Shown: positions 54,328 through 63,360 of the stretch, piece by piece
Layout of the letters: each line of letters begins with the position of its first letter
How positions within the stretch are numbered: position 1 is the first letter of the stretch
NCBI GenBank assembly: GCA_026993525.1
Contig: JALWSS010000219.1
Coordinates: forward strand, 44,385 to 108,384
DNA length: 64,000 nt
Source: Saprospiraceae bacterium
GTDB taxonomy: Bacteria > Bacteroidota > Bacteroidia > Chitinophagales > Saprospiraceae
Direction of reading: 5' to 3'
Position numbers and translations under genes: made by a program
Notes under the pieces: model-generated
The model's database searches: none
Seen by the model: the letters and a program-made list of their open reading frames with translations, nothing else
What the model was told of the DNA's origin: nothing

Positions 54328-54923
54328 GAGTTAAAGTCTTTATCTCCGTGGCATTGCCGGCTCAGGATAATGCGCTTTGCCTGCCGGAGGGCTTTTTGAC
54401 GGCATTTGCGGGCCTCATCTCGATCCATACCTAGATCATGGGCAATTTCTTTCAATTTCTTCCCTTCAAGGATAAGCTCGAGGTAATTGGCTTCTCTTTC
54501 CCATCCGGCTTCTCTTAGTTTTTGCATGACACAATCAAGCAATCTGGAATTTGCAAATCGTTGCTGTAGTAAATCTTTTTCAGGATCATAAAAAAGCGTG
54601 TGCTCTTCCGGTGTTTGTGTCCTGGGTTGCCTCTTTTTCTTACGGTGTAAGTCAGAGGCTAAGGACTTTGCCCTTAACCTGAGTGCGTAGCCAACATTAT
54701 CCGGTTTGGGCTTGAATTTCAGCCGCCTCAATGGGCAAAGCAATGTACACAGCTTGAGCGCCAATTCCTGTATCACGTCATTAGCATCATGATTGCTTTT
54801 CAGAATCCGGTAGGCAGTAGCCATCAGGGAAGGGTAGTATCGGTTACGGATTAACTCCCCAACAGGCTCGTTATTGCATTTGTAATATTCAAGTACCAGT
54901 TCCCAGTCCGTTTTCTTTTTCAT
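54324..54923 (-). CDS. ECF-type RNA polymerase sigma factor
   Basis: 199 residues with no signal or membrane segment. Sigma region 2 is recognisable (YYPSLMATAYRILKSNHDANDVIQELALKL) and so is region 4 with a helix-turn-helix (YLELILEGKKLKEIAHDLGMDRDEARKCRQKALRQAKRII). The basic linker SDLHRKKKRQPR is unusual. It overlaps the downstream membrane partner by 4 bases, the common arrangement of ECF sigma and anti-sigma. Its regulon may include the neighbouring secreted genes. Some divergence in region 2 makes the exact ECF group uncertain. Confidence 0.85.
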   Translation of the reverse strand: MKKKTDWELVLEYYKCNNEPVGELIRNRYYPSLMATAYRILKSNHDANDVIQELALKLCTLLCPLRRLKFKPKPDNVGYALRLRAKSLASDLHRKKKRQPRTQTPEEHTLFYDPEKDLLQQRFANSRLLDCVMQKLREAGWEREANYLELILEGKKLKEIAHDLGMDRDEARKCRQKALRQAKRIILSRQCHGDKDFNS

Positions 54924-55294
54924 GAACCAATCAATTAGGGTCGTAAGGTAGGGTAAAATATCATATTCAAATGGGTAAGAGGCCTGATTTGTAATCGAAA
55001 AGTAAGGCTAAGGGGAATTAAATATCTTTCAAGTTTTTGTTTATCAGGCTATTAAGATTAGCTAAAAATAAAATATGACGCCTTGTGTGATTTTTTTGAA
55101 TCTCCTTCGACTTACTTATGGAAGCTGATGGAAGGCGAAGTGTCAAGCTGTATCACCCTCCATATTTTCCATAAATAAATCCGGCCTGGAGCAAATGTGC
55201 TCTTTGACTTAGGTCGCAAGCGGTGGCGAAATGCCCTGTCCTTGCATGGGGTTCGTTTGTCCGGGGCCATCACGAAATTTTAAAAACTAAAATT
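54924..55294. other. Divergent intergenic region between the sigma operon and the FN3-like gene
   Basis: A/T-rich; must hold promoters for the sigma operon (leftward) and the FN3-like gene (rightward). I see no repeats, no strong consensus -33/-7 pair and no convincing operator palindrome. Confidence 0.55.
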
Positions 55295-55654
55295 ATGAAA
55301 ACTGTTTTCGGCAAATCCCTGACCAGTCTCCTGTTGACTTTAGCCTTGCTTCTTTGGTTCTCCGTATCCTTTTCTGCAGAAGTACTGCCAAAGAATGATT
55401 GTGAAGCTCCAACGAACCTGGTTAAAACCGGTCAAACAACATCAGCTATAAGTTTTAGTTGGAACGGGACAGGCCAGCATGTGGTCAAGTATGTTCGCCA
55501 ATCAGATGGCTATACCAGTCCTGACATCTTCGTTTCCGGCACCTCCTATACTTTTAGTGATCTTACGGCTGGTAGCTATACTTTCTATTTTGCCACGGAT
55601 TGTGATGGCGAGGTGTCTGATTTTATTGTTACTGAAGATGTTATCAATGGATAA
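55295..55654 (+). CDS. Small secreted fibronectin-III-like protein
   Basis: 119 residues from MKTVFGKSLTSLLLTLALLLWFSVSFSAEV (the frame opens at 55223 without a signal). After the signal peptide, one FN3-like beta-sandwich is visible: CEAPTNLVKTGQTTSAISFSWNGTGQHVVKYVR ... TSYTFSDLTAGSYTFYFATDCDG. Two Cys residues (in CEAP and TDCDG) could pair. It carries no sorting domain or catalytic motif. Position next to the sigma operon suggests it could be one of its targets (inference). Confidence 0.72.
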   Translation: MKTVFGKSLTSLLLTLALLLWFSVSFSAEVLPKNDCEAPTNLVKTGQTTSAISFSWNGTGQHVVKYVRQSDGYTSPDIFVSGTSYTFSDLTAGSYTFYFATDCDGEVSDFIVTEDVING

Positions 55655-55661
55655 AGCAGTA

Positions 55662-57191
55662 TTAGGGCAGCGCAAGTAATTTTTGCAACAACCAATCTTT
55701 TGCAATGGGATGAGGTGCGGTCTGTAACTGCTCTAATAAGCGTTGTTTTGCAGAGGGTTTGGATTGTCCCCTGGCCAGATACTTAATCATCTTTCGAAGT
55801 AAAAAGATGAACTTATAGTAAAGTTGTCGGTGGGATTCACTTAGGTCCTGAGAACGCTCGAGGTACCTTCTGAAGGCTGCAATTCCCGATAAAATGTGTT
55901 CATGACTTTCTTTCGGGGTAGGTTCCCAAAGTTCGTAGAAACAACGTAGCATAAGAGGGCGCGAGATGAGCTCCTGGTACAATGGCCCGACCGGCAAGAC
56001 GATGAGTAAATCCTGGGCTTGTAAAAATTCCTTTTGGTGGAATAACAGGAACGCCTTGCAAATCGAAATTGTTCTTTGTCGCGAAGACCGGGGCAATTTG
56101 GTGTCAGCGTCATTTATGAATTGGTAACCTGCCTCAAAATTGCCTGTAAGCGCAGAAGCAATGACAACATTGGTGAACTTCAGCTCCGTTATCTGGTTGT
56201 CTTCGAACAAAAGGCCTTCACGGTGCGCAGCCTGATATAACTGGTGAATGTGTTTGATGTAGCCTGATTCACCATTTTTAAAAACCTGATTGGCGTAGTT
56301 CACCAAAAATACCAACAGTGCCCGGGCAAGTTTTCGGTCAATATTCGGCAATCGGTCAATGAAGCTGCCCATCATGTTTTTAAAGAGTCCATCGTCATGC
56401 CGGTTTCGAAAGAGCCGGAGCAGGTTGAGATAAAACTCTATGACGAAATCTTTATCTGCAAAACGTTTCCTGGCATAGGATTCCACTACATCTTCAAACA
56501 TCAAATCAAATGACTGATTGATGAATTGCCGGCGGTTTTCGGCCTCACATGCAAGGAAAAGCCGGTTGTAAATGAAATGTCGGTCCAGTGCTTCAATGGC
56601 CCTGGGTAATAGCTCGAGGTCAGAGCGAAACTTTGGAGTACTGATGTGAAGATATTGCTCAGCCAGGAGGAAGTATTCATAGTAGGCGACCTCATGTGCC
56701 AGGTTTCCTTTTAAACTCCTGACCAGTTCACCAATATACCCTTTGCCTTTATTGTGGGCTTTTAGGTGGTCCAGGGCATCGAGAAGCTCAGTGGTGAGGG
56801 TTTCAAAATGCGAATCGTCTTTCAAGCTTCTCACCTTTTTCAATGCAGAAAGATGGGTAATAAAAGCATCCTCCTTTAGCGCCTGGTGGGCAAGGAAATA
56901 TCTTGTGTGACGATAAAGCTTGTGGAAAAGCTTGTTTAGTTTTTGCTGTGAAAACGGTTCTCCCGGATACGCAGCCTTAAAAAGAAATTCATCCCGGGGC
57001 ATTTTTTTTGAAAAAGCAGGATGAGCAAGCTCTATGGCACCGAATAACTGAATTACGTCCTCTGAAACTTCGAAAAATGGTGAGTACAGATATCTCTGCA
57101 ACTTGAGCATTTCACCCGGAGTGAATTGGGCTAACAGTCTCGTTAGTTTTCGAGACTGAACAGAGGAGTTCTTGGAACGGGGCTTGGACAT
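55662..57191 (-). CDS. Hypothetical cytoplasmic all-helical protein
   Basis: 509 residues from MSKPRSKNSSVQSRKLTRLLAQF. The frame extends to 57668, but that part overlaps the divergent gene. It is helix-rich, with no signal or membrane segment; helical pairs such as AHEVAYYEYFLLAEQYLHIS and FYLNLLRLFRNRHDDGL suggest a TPR-like solenoid. No catalytic motif. It is tail-to-tail with the FN3-like gene (7 bases between stop codons) and divergent from the four-repeat protein. Unrecognised family. Confidence 0.7.
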   Translation of the reverse strand: MSKPRSKNSSVQSRKLTRLLAQFTPGEMLKLQRYLYSPFFEVSEDVIQLFGAIELAHPAFSKKMPRDEFLFKAAYPGEPFSQQKLNKLFHKLYRHTRYFLAHQALKEDAFITHLSALKKVRSLKDDSHFETLTTELLDALDHLKAHNKGKGYIGELVRSLKGNLAHEVAYYEYFLLAEQYLHISTPKFRSDLELLPRAIEALDRHFIYNRLFLACEAENRRQFINQSFDLMFEDVVESYARKRFADKDFVIEFYLNLLRLFRNRHDDGLFKNMMGSFIDRLPNIDRKLARALLVFLVNYANQVFKNGESGYIKHIHQLYQAAHREGLLFEDNQITELKFTNVVIASALTGNFEAGYQFINDADTKLPRSSRQRTISICKAFLLFHQKEFLQAQDLLIVLPVGPLYQELISRPLMLRCFYELWEPTPKESHEHILSGIAAFRRYLERSQDLSESHRQLYYKFIFLLRKMIKYLARGQSKPSAKQRLLEQLQTAPHPIAKDWLLQKLLALP

Positions 57192-57357
57192 TTCTAACCA
57201 ATTTATTGCATCCGGTGAAGCTTTCCTGACTTTGAATCTTGCGGGGCAAAAATGGTGAAAGCCTGGAATTATCCAAGAAATCTGTCGTGAAAAATGAGCG
57301 GGATTCTGCGTTACCTTGCAGCCGGAAAGGTTCGGATAAGCGAATGAATTTCCAAAA

Positions 57358-59100
57358 ATGTCAAGTAAATCTTTATCTAAAGTGTACAGCAATAAACTAG
57401 TTGTAAAGCTTTGCCTTATTGTCTGCTTTGTCAACGGTCTTGTGTCAGCCCGTGCAAGCAACAAGGCGCTAACACTGGAGGAGGTACTCTCCCAACTTTC
57501 GGCGGAGATACAGGCTGTTGTGCTGGGTAAAGAAAGTTGGGAGCAAACGCTGAAACATGAACAGGAACGCCCATGGCGTTTGGAATTTGAAGCAGTGGTT
57601 ACCAACAGAAAAGGGCATATGTCTGAAACCAGGTTCCACTTCAATCTCTCAGACATAGATGCCAACACCTTGCGCTATGCAATCAGGAAAGACCTCATTT
57701 TCGTGACATTGCATACGAAAAGAAAGCAAAGATTTATTAAAGTCATTGAAAATGGCGAAATTCAAAATTATATGGATGAGGTAGTTGTTAAGGCTACAGA
57801 TATAGATAATGCAAGAGTCATAGTAAACCTGTTTAAGGACGCAATAAAACTGGTTCTTGAATTGGATGCAGATCACCCCAATGTCCTCACTTTTGAGGAA
57901 CAGATGGCTTGGCTGTCAAACCAAATGAAAACAGTTGATATTAAGGGGGGGGCATTGAAACAACGTTGGGAGCAGGAAGATGGATTCCCCACCAGGGCTC
58001 TGTTGACAGTGGAGGAAGAAACCAAACGCGGAAGTGTAACAATTTTGCGAGCCTTTAATCTGGCCGATTTTGGGGAGCACACGATCAACTTGTCAGTGAA
58101 AGGTAAGCAGGTTGCCGTGGTTGCCAAGGTGCGAAGAGGCAAAAAGTTCATAGAGGTTTGGGAAAATGGGGAAAGGGAAAAATATGCAAATGAATTTTCC
58201 ATCTACGCTGATGACGTAGACGCCGCCCGGCAGTTTGTCTGGGTGCTTGGTGAAATGGTAAAAAAGGCATCGGAGATGATGGAGGGGGTTTACTCAGATG
58301 ATCTGCCTTTATCTGAAGCTCTGTCAAAACTTGAGCAGATAGTTGGCAATATTGATGGAGAAGAAAACACTGTTGATCAACACTTAAAGCCAAATTGCCA
58401 GACTATTTTGACCATAAAGGAAAATGGTTCAAAAGGAACTGAAGAAACAAACTATCTTTTTCATCTCGGAGATATGAATTCTTCTCTAATTGATTCTGAT
58501 GTTTCAGGGAAAGAGATTGTTGTGAATTGCAAAACAAGAGGTGGTGAAAAACTTGTGCAGGTGACCACCAATGGTGAAAGGCAAAATTTTACCGACAAGA
58601 TGGTATTTCGTGCCAATGGGGTGGAAAACATGCGGCAGATTAAATGGCTTTTGCCTCAGGCAATTGTTGGATGTGCCCAGCAGCTTGCTTCCGATGTGGA
58701 CAGCCTGGCCAATCCTTCGCAAGGGGCGATAAGCTTTCTTTCTGAAAAAATTAATGATTTTCACGATGCTGACAATGAGTTGACGCAATCACTCTCAAGT
58801 GTAGAGGGAGGTTGTAAATGGCGTCTCACGCTTGTAGAGAATAATGGTAAGAATAGCACTGATCATATCTTTGAATTCAATAATCAAGACCTCGACCCCA
58901 CCAGTTTGCGGTTCCAGGTTTCTAAAAAATCATTGTTCGTGGAGGTTAATACCAAGTATGGGGAAAAGATCATCAAACACTATAAAAATGGTGAACCTGA
59001 TGACTATGCCTCAAACTTTTCCATAAGGGTAACTACAGTGCAGGAAGGCAGAGCCATTATTGCCGCATGGAAAAAAGCAATTGAGAACTGTGCGAGATGA
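57358..59100 (+). CDS. Secreted protein with four tandem copies of a ~137-residue domain
   Basis: 580 residues. An N-terminal hydrophobic stretch (VVKLCLIVCFVNGLVSARA) serves as signal peptide. Four repeats (about 40-165, 178-303, 316-438, 455-578) each begin with a helix (LTLEEVLSQLSAEI, LTFEEQMAWLSNQM, LPLSEALSKLEQIV, GAISFLSEKINDF). Each then has strands, an NGE turn with an aromatic residue (NGEIQNY, NGEREKY, NGERQNF, NGEPDDY at 132, 270, 405, 544) and a closing helix. I do not recognise the domain. Copy spacing is 135-139 residues; identity between copies is low but the pattern is clear. Confidence 0.78.
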   Translation: MSSKSLSKVYSNKLVVKLCLIVCFVNGLVSARASNKALTLEEVLSQLSAEIQAVVLGKESWEQTLKHEQERPWRLEFEAVVTNRKGHMSETRFHFNLSDIDANTLRYAIRKDLIFVTLHTKRKQRFIKVIENGEIQNYMDEVVVKATDIDNARVIVNLFKDAIKLVLELDADHPNVLTFEEQMAWLSNQMKTVDIKGGALKQRWEQEDGFPTRALLTVEEETKRGSVTILRAFNLADFGEHTINLSVKGKQVAVVAKVRRGKKFIEVWENGEREKYANEFSIYADDVDAARQFVWVLGEMVKKASEMMEGVYSDDLPLSEALSKLEQIVGNIDGEENTVDQHLKPNCQTILTIKENGSKGTEETNYLFHLGDMNSSLIDSDVSGKEIVVNCKTRGGEKLVQVTTNGERQNFTDKMVFRANGVENMRQIKWLLPQAIVGCAQQLASDVDSLANPSQGAISFLSEKINDFHDADNELTQSLSSVEGGCKWRLTLVENNGKNSTDHIFEFNNQDLDPTSLRFQVSKKSLFVEVNTKYGEKIIKHYKNGEPDDYASNFSIRVTTVQEGRAIIAAWKKAIENCAR

Positions 59101-59188
59101 TTGAGTTGTGATTAAATCACCTGCTATTAAGGGATAAATCTCAACCACAATGATGAACCAACTTTAATTTTCACAAATAATCAATCGA

Positions 59189-59686
59189 ATGGGTATGAAA
59201 AAACTGAAACTTTACATCGCAATTGTTTTGCTGCTCATGGCAGCCCTTCCTTACTCAATGCAAGCGCAGAATTACAATACCGCTGCCGGATTGCGATTGG
59301 GCTACCCGTTGTCTGTGTCTGTTAAGCATTTCATTACTTCATCCAGCGCACTTGAAGCCTATGTTGGTACACGGGGCTATTCCGGGTTCCGATGGACAAA
59401 TATTAGCGGTGCCTATCAAATTCACAAGGACCTGGAAGGAGTGGATGGATTGCAATACTATTTTGGAGCCGGTGCATCGGTTTATTTTTGGAGCTTTGAA
59501 TACTTTGAGACTTACGCAACTACCACCTTCGGGTTACAAGGATATGCTGGCCTTGAATATACATTCGACGGCACTCCAATTAGTGTCACTGTTGACTGGG
59601 TCCCCACAGTATTCTTCAGCGGCTATTATTCAGGTTTCGGGGCCGGGTATGGTTCATTGGGAGCCCGGTACACGTTTGCCCGTTAA
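59189..59686 (+). CDS. Small outer-membrane beta-barrel protein
   Basis: 165 residues (a start two codons later, MKKLKLY, is possible). A signal peptide ends AMQA-like (SMQAQN). The mature part is alternating strands with aromatic girdles (AAGLRLGYPLSVSVKHF, YYFGAGASVYFWSFEYFE, YSGFGAGYGSLGARYTFAR), predicting an 8-stranded barrel with a C-terminal aromatic-R end. Function unknown. It follows the four-repeat gene by 88 bases and may share a transcript. Confidence 0.8.
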   Translation: MGMKKLKLYIAIVLLLMAALPYSMQAQNYNTAAGLRLGYPLSVSVKHFITSSSALEAYVGTRGYSGFRWTNISGAYQIHKDLEGVDGLQYYFGAGASVYFWSFEYFETYATTTFGLQGYAGLEYTFDGTPISVTVDWVPTVFFSGYYSGFGAGYGSLGARYTFAR

Positions 59687-59952
59687 TGTCATAATAATTT
59701 CTAATTAAATGTTGCCCTCTGGAATACCAGGGGCAAATGGCAGGGGAGGCAAAGATTTGTAAGATACCCTCTGTTTGGGCATCTGGACGGAAAAATTGGA
59801 TTACCATTTGGCTGTTGATCATTTTGGATGCTTCATCTCGGGGCCCATCGAAGGATTTGGGGCTTTATACGAAGCATATTAATATTAAACCATTGTGCTT
59901 TCCAGCTTGATCTTTTCAAGATGGAAGCCCATTCACAAAATCGTTTCAACCT

Positions 59953-60540
59953 ATGAAATTGTCAATCTTTCTTTTTGCACTCTTTTCAGGTGTGTTGTTA
60001 TTTACTTCTTGTAATAAGAAAAATGACCTCCTGAACAACCCAGACCAATTGCTTTACCAAAGCCTCTGTGAGGCTTCCAATGGTTCGCTGGATCTGGAAA
60101 TCGGCGGCAAAAAGTGGGGCAATTCTTGTGCTATTGCCGTTGATTTCGGCGTCAGCCTCTATGGCGAAGACACTCTTTTGATTGGCATGTTCAGCTATAC
60201 AGGAGATGGCATTTATCTCAACGACGGTTCTTTCGAATGGTTTTACATCGGTATGTACATAACCGACGGTCCCGGTACTTATTATTTGGATGAGGATTCC
60301 GGGGGTGCGTGTTATTTCGCTGGTGTTTATGAATGGACCGGGGGATCAAGCGGGCCCTCAGGCAATGTTACAGAAGATGACTCTTTCTGTACAGACGAAA
60401 CCAATACCAGTGACAACAATACGATTACAATAGAAAGCATTAACGGCAATCGCATTAAAGGAAGTTTCAATGTGACCGGATATAACGAGAACAATGAAAG
60501 TTTGTTGATGAAGGGAAAATTTGATATTCAGTTGGAATGA
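59953..60540 (+). CDS. Hypothetical lipoprotein
   Basis: 195 residues. Lipoprotein signal ending LLFTSC (Cys20). The rest is strand-rich with many Asp/Gly/Tyr residues (LEIGGKKWGNSCAIAVDFGVSLYG, GTYYLDEDSGGACYFAGVYEW, NRIKGSFNVTGYNENNESLLMKGKFDI), in the style of Bacteroidota DUF-type beta-sandwich lipoproteins. No catalytic motif. It is isolated by 266 bases from the upstream barrel gene. Confidence 0.72.
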   Translation: MKLSIFLFALFSGVLLFTSCNKKNDLLNNPDQLLYQSLCEASNGSLDLEIGGKKWGNSCAIAVDFGVSLYGEDTLLIGMFSYTGDGIYLNDGSFEWFYIGMYITDGPGTYYLDEDSGGACYFAGVYEWTGGSSGPSGNVTEDDSFCTDETNTSDNNTITIESINGNRIKGSFNVTGYNENNESLLMKGKFDIQLE

Positions 60541-60874
60541 TTGCCAGAAACTTACTTTCACCTGCTTAATGAATCCACGAAATGGGGCTGAATTATTTGG
60601 CAATTCGATTTCAAATCTTTTTTGCCAGATCAACAACTTGGCTACCATTTTTTATGCCCTGAAACAACAGACCATGGTTTTTCAGAATGCAGGACGAGTA
60701 CTTGACCATGATGTTGGAAACAGGTAACATGCTGGAAACTCAAGCTTCCCAAATCTGGGGAATAATTGCCCATGGTTGTTTCATATCATTTGTTCGGCGC
60801 TGACTGGATAGATGAGAGCAAGAGAAAGAAGTCTGAGTTGAGATATGTTTTAAAAAAGGATGTAAATGTAAGTT
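60541..60874. other. Non-coding stretch
   Basis: No gene, repeat or RNA is recognised. Short frames here have no signal, start context or family resemblance. Confidence 0.5.
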
Positions 60875-61489
60875 ATGAAAATTCACTTGACTATAATTTT
60901 GTTTTTCCTTCTGCTTGCCTGTAAGGCAAATTGCGGAGTTGTAAGCAACTGTCCTGCTTGTCCTCCATTATCGGGCATTGACGATTGGTTGGCCAATCTT
61001 CTTGATGAATCAGAAAGATTTGGAGACCGCAGTTCGGTGTTCCAGATGGGCATCGGATTTCGCTCCGATATAAACTTGGCAGAAAGGGCTCAGGAACTTG
61101 ATCAGTTGGATGTAGAAATGGTCGTGCCCGCAATGTCCCTCACTTATGAAAAAAATATCGGAAACAACATTGGTTTGGGAATAACTTTAGCTGCACAGAT
61201 ATGGAAAGTCCCCGTGTTCAACTACCAGTACCGCTATTATAGTGGTGGACTGCGGGCCACCTACCATTTTAATATCCATGAAAAACTTGACCCTTACATC
61301 GGTGGAGCCCTGAGTTACCGCCGGATGAGCCTGACCAACCAGGACCAGAACACCCAAAATTGGAAAGTGACTGGGAGCTGGTTGCTTGGTGCGCGCTATT
61401 ATCTGGATGACAGTTTGGGAGGTTTTATGGAAGTGGGTAACGATGCACTTACTTGGTTTAAAGTTGGCCTCACCTATTACATGCCTTGA
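60875..61489 (+). CDS. Outer-membrane beta-barrel protein
   Basis: 204 residues. Signal peptide with a Cys (MKIHLTIILFFLLLACKANC), so it may be a lipoprotein or simply cleaved before GVVSN. A Cys-Pro-rich start (SNCPACPPLSG), then strands typical of a barrel (FQMGIGFRSDINLAE, NNIGLGITLAAQIWKV, SGGLRATYHFNIHEKLDPYIGGALSYRRM) and a closing TWFKVGLTYYMP. It is likely the upstream partner of the VWA lipoprotein, 35 bases before its chosen start. Confidence 0.8.
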   Translation: MKIHLTIILFFLLLACKANCGVVSNCPACPPLSGIDDWLANLLDESERFGDRSSVFQMGIGFRSDINLAERAQELDQLDVEMVVPAMSLTYEKNIGNNIGLGITLAAQIWKVPVFNYQYRYYSGGLRATYHFNIHEKLDPYIGGALSYRRMSLTNQDQNTQNWKVTGSWLLGARYYLDDSLGGFMEVGNDALTWFKVGLTYYMP

Positions 61490-61524
61490 TCCCTATGTCA
61501 ACATTGACCTTAAAATTCTTCAGC

Positions 61525-63252
61525 ATGAAAATCAAAAATCCACCAATACTCATATTCTCCCTCCTGGTCTTCCTTTTTGTAGTGAATGGATGCCTAAAAG
61601 AACACGATGAACTCATTCCCAAGCTGGAAGGTGTGCCAGCTGGCGGGATGACAAAAGTAGAAATAACAAAAGTAGAAAATGACTTGGCAGAAGTCGAAAT
61701 GACACTGTTTGTTGTCGATCATTTCGGCAGTTTTATCAAGGGTTTGTCTGCTGAAAATTTTTCTATTTCAGGGCTTCAAAACAATGTCGAATTTTTTATT
61801 ACCTCACTGTTGGAATTCAACGATGAAGACAGAGGGCCTTTCTCCTCCACGTTGCTATTTGACCAATCGGGTTCCATCAACAGCACCGATCCCGATGATG
61901 CCCGTATAGAGGCGGGCATCAGTTTTGCCAAATTGGTGAATAGTGGAGACGAAGCATCAGTCGTTGCCTTCACCGATGGCGGAAACTATCAGTCGCCCTA
62001 TGAAATTTTAGTCAATTTTACCAATAATCCGGATGACCTGGTACCAGCAATTGAGAGTCTTGCCGGACAGGCTGACGGAGGCACCCCTCTATACCAATCC
62101 CTTTTTGGTCTAACCCCCTATACAGCCGATAATGCAAAAAATACCAATCGGGCCATCGTTGCCTTTACTGACGGACAAGATACAGAAGCAGGTATAAGCA
62201 TCAATTCAATCATCCAACAAGCCTGTGCAAACAATGTACGCATCTATACTGTCGGGCTGGGAAGTGGAGTGGATACTGATGTCCTTACTAAGATAGCCTT
62301 CGAGACCGACGGGGCCGTAATGTTGGCAGAAGATGCTTTGCAATTGGTATCTCTTTACAATTCGCTTGGTGAGCTGCTTCATGGAAAAGCTCAATTATAC
62401 AAGATTGTAATGCAGTTCAAACGTGAAGCAGGTAACTGGCAGGTTGGCCATGAAATAGCAGGGACGCTTTCCCTTCCTCTATCTGAAACAATGACCATTA
62501 ATTTCCCTTTCCGTTCGACAATCACAACAAGGCAGGCTGGCGAATGGTACGAAAGGCTGCCTGCTTGTCCTTGTAATTACCAGGATGCCCAGGATCTGGC
62601 CAACTCAATATGCAACAATGGAGTCTGGGTTGATTGTGGAGATGCAAGCCAGGTATTTCACTATGGCGCTGCAAAGGAAGTGAGGTGGCTACCTGATGAT
62701 GAAAATTCTTCAGGCCAACAATGTACCTATGACACAGAAGGCCTATTGATTACCCATGGGATCGCAGCGGGTTCTCCGGACATAATATCACCAGCCACAT
62801 CCGATTCATATGCCATATTCAAATGTGGAAATGAACTTGGAGATATAATTGCCTCAGCAGTTGATTTTCTTTGTCAAATGCCAGGTAGTCACTGTGAAAA
62901 AGACGTGTTGCCGTGGCGAAATATACCTTGTGTAGAATATTTGGCAGGTTGGCCAGCGAACAACGCTAATGGATGCACTCCGGAAAACCGTGTCACTGAC
63001 ATTCAACATATAATGAACGTCGTAGGAGATATGACCTGCGAAGATGTGACTACCTTGTTCAAAGTGATAGACAATAATTTGCCTTCAACCCATAACCTCC
63101 GTCAATTTCTTCACCGCCAATTGAGCTATTATCCATCCTTTGAAATAATTGAAGACCTTGAAGGTTTAGCTGAAGTTTTGGGTTGCGATGATGAAATCTT
63201 CGCTTCGGATGAATGTGAGGTAATAATGAAGGCTATTGAGAATCTGCAATAA
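61525..63252 (+). CDS. Secreted lipoprotein with von Willebrand factor A domain
   Basis: 575 residues from MKIKNPPILIFSLLVFLFVVNGC (lipobox Cys23); earlier starts at 61495 or a TTG at 61486 lack a sensible signal. The VWA domain (about 70-300) has an incomplete metal-site pattern: FDQSGSINS fits DxSxS, with TPLYQSL and AIVAFTDGQDTE fitting the later T and D positions. Cysteine-rich C-terminal half (CPCNYQDA, CGDASQ, CEKDVLPW) has no recognised family. VWA domains usually bind a partner protein; the ligand is unknown. It probably shares a transcript with the upstream barrel. Confidence 0.85.
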   Translation: MKIKNPPILIFSLLVFLFVVNGCLKEHDELIPKLEGVPAGGMTKVEITKVENDLAEVEMTLFVVDHFGSFIKGLSAENFSISGLQNNVEFFITSLLEFNDEDRGPFSSTLLFDQSGSINSTDPDDARIEAGISFAKLVNSGDEASVVAFTDGGNYQSPYEILVNFTNNPDDLVPAIESLAGQADGGTPLYQSLFGLTPYTADNAKNTNRAIVAFTDGQDTEAGISINSIIQQACANNVRIYTVGLGSGVDTDVLTKIAFETDGAVMLAEDALQLVSLYNSLGELLHGKAQLYKIVMQFKREAGNWQVGHEIAGTLSLPLSETMTINFPFRSTITTRQAGEWYERLPACPCNYQDAQDLANSICNNGVWVDCGDASQVFHYGAAKEVRWLPDDENSSGQQCTYDTEGLLITHGIAAGSPDIISPATSDSYAIFKCGNELGDIIASAVDFLCQMPGSHCEKDVLPWRNIPCVEYLAGWPANNANGCTPENRVTDIQHIMNVVGDMTCEDVTTLFKVIDNNLPSTHNLRQFLHRQLSYYPSFEIIEDLEGLAEVLGCDDEIFASDECEVIMKAIENLQ

Positions 63253-63360
63253 AACCACAGCCCCCCGAATACTATTGGTAAAGTAGCTTTACATTGGGAA
63301 TTACTTCGCATTGTGCTTAATTACCAGCAGAGTTCAGGTGCTGTTTTAAAAAGAACTGTG

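Noticed and set aside
57192..57668. N-terminal extension of the 509-residue minus-strand protein
   Set aside because: The frame is open, but it overlaps the start of the divergent four-repeat gene and its residues are Ser/Leu/Cys-rich without structure. The Met at 57191 is the sensible start.
60521..60727. Short plus-strand frame after the 195-residue lipoprotein
   Set aside because: 68 codons overlapping the previous gene, with no signal, no family resemblance and an unlikely composition.
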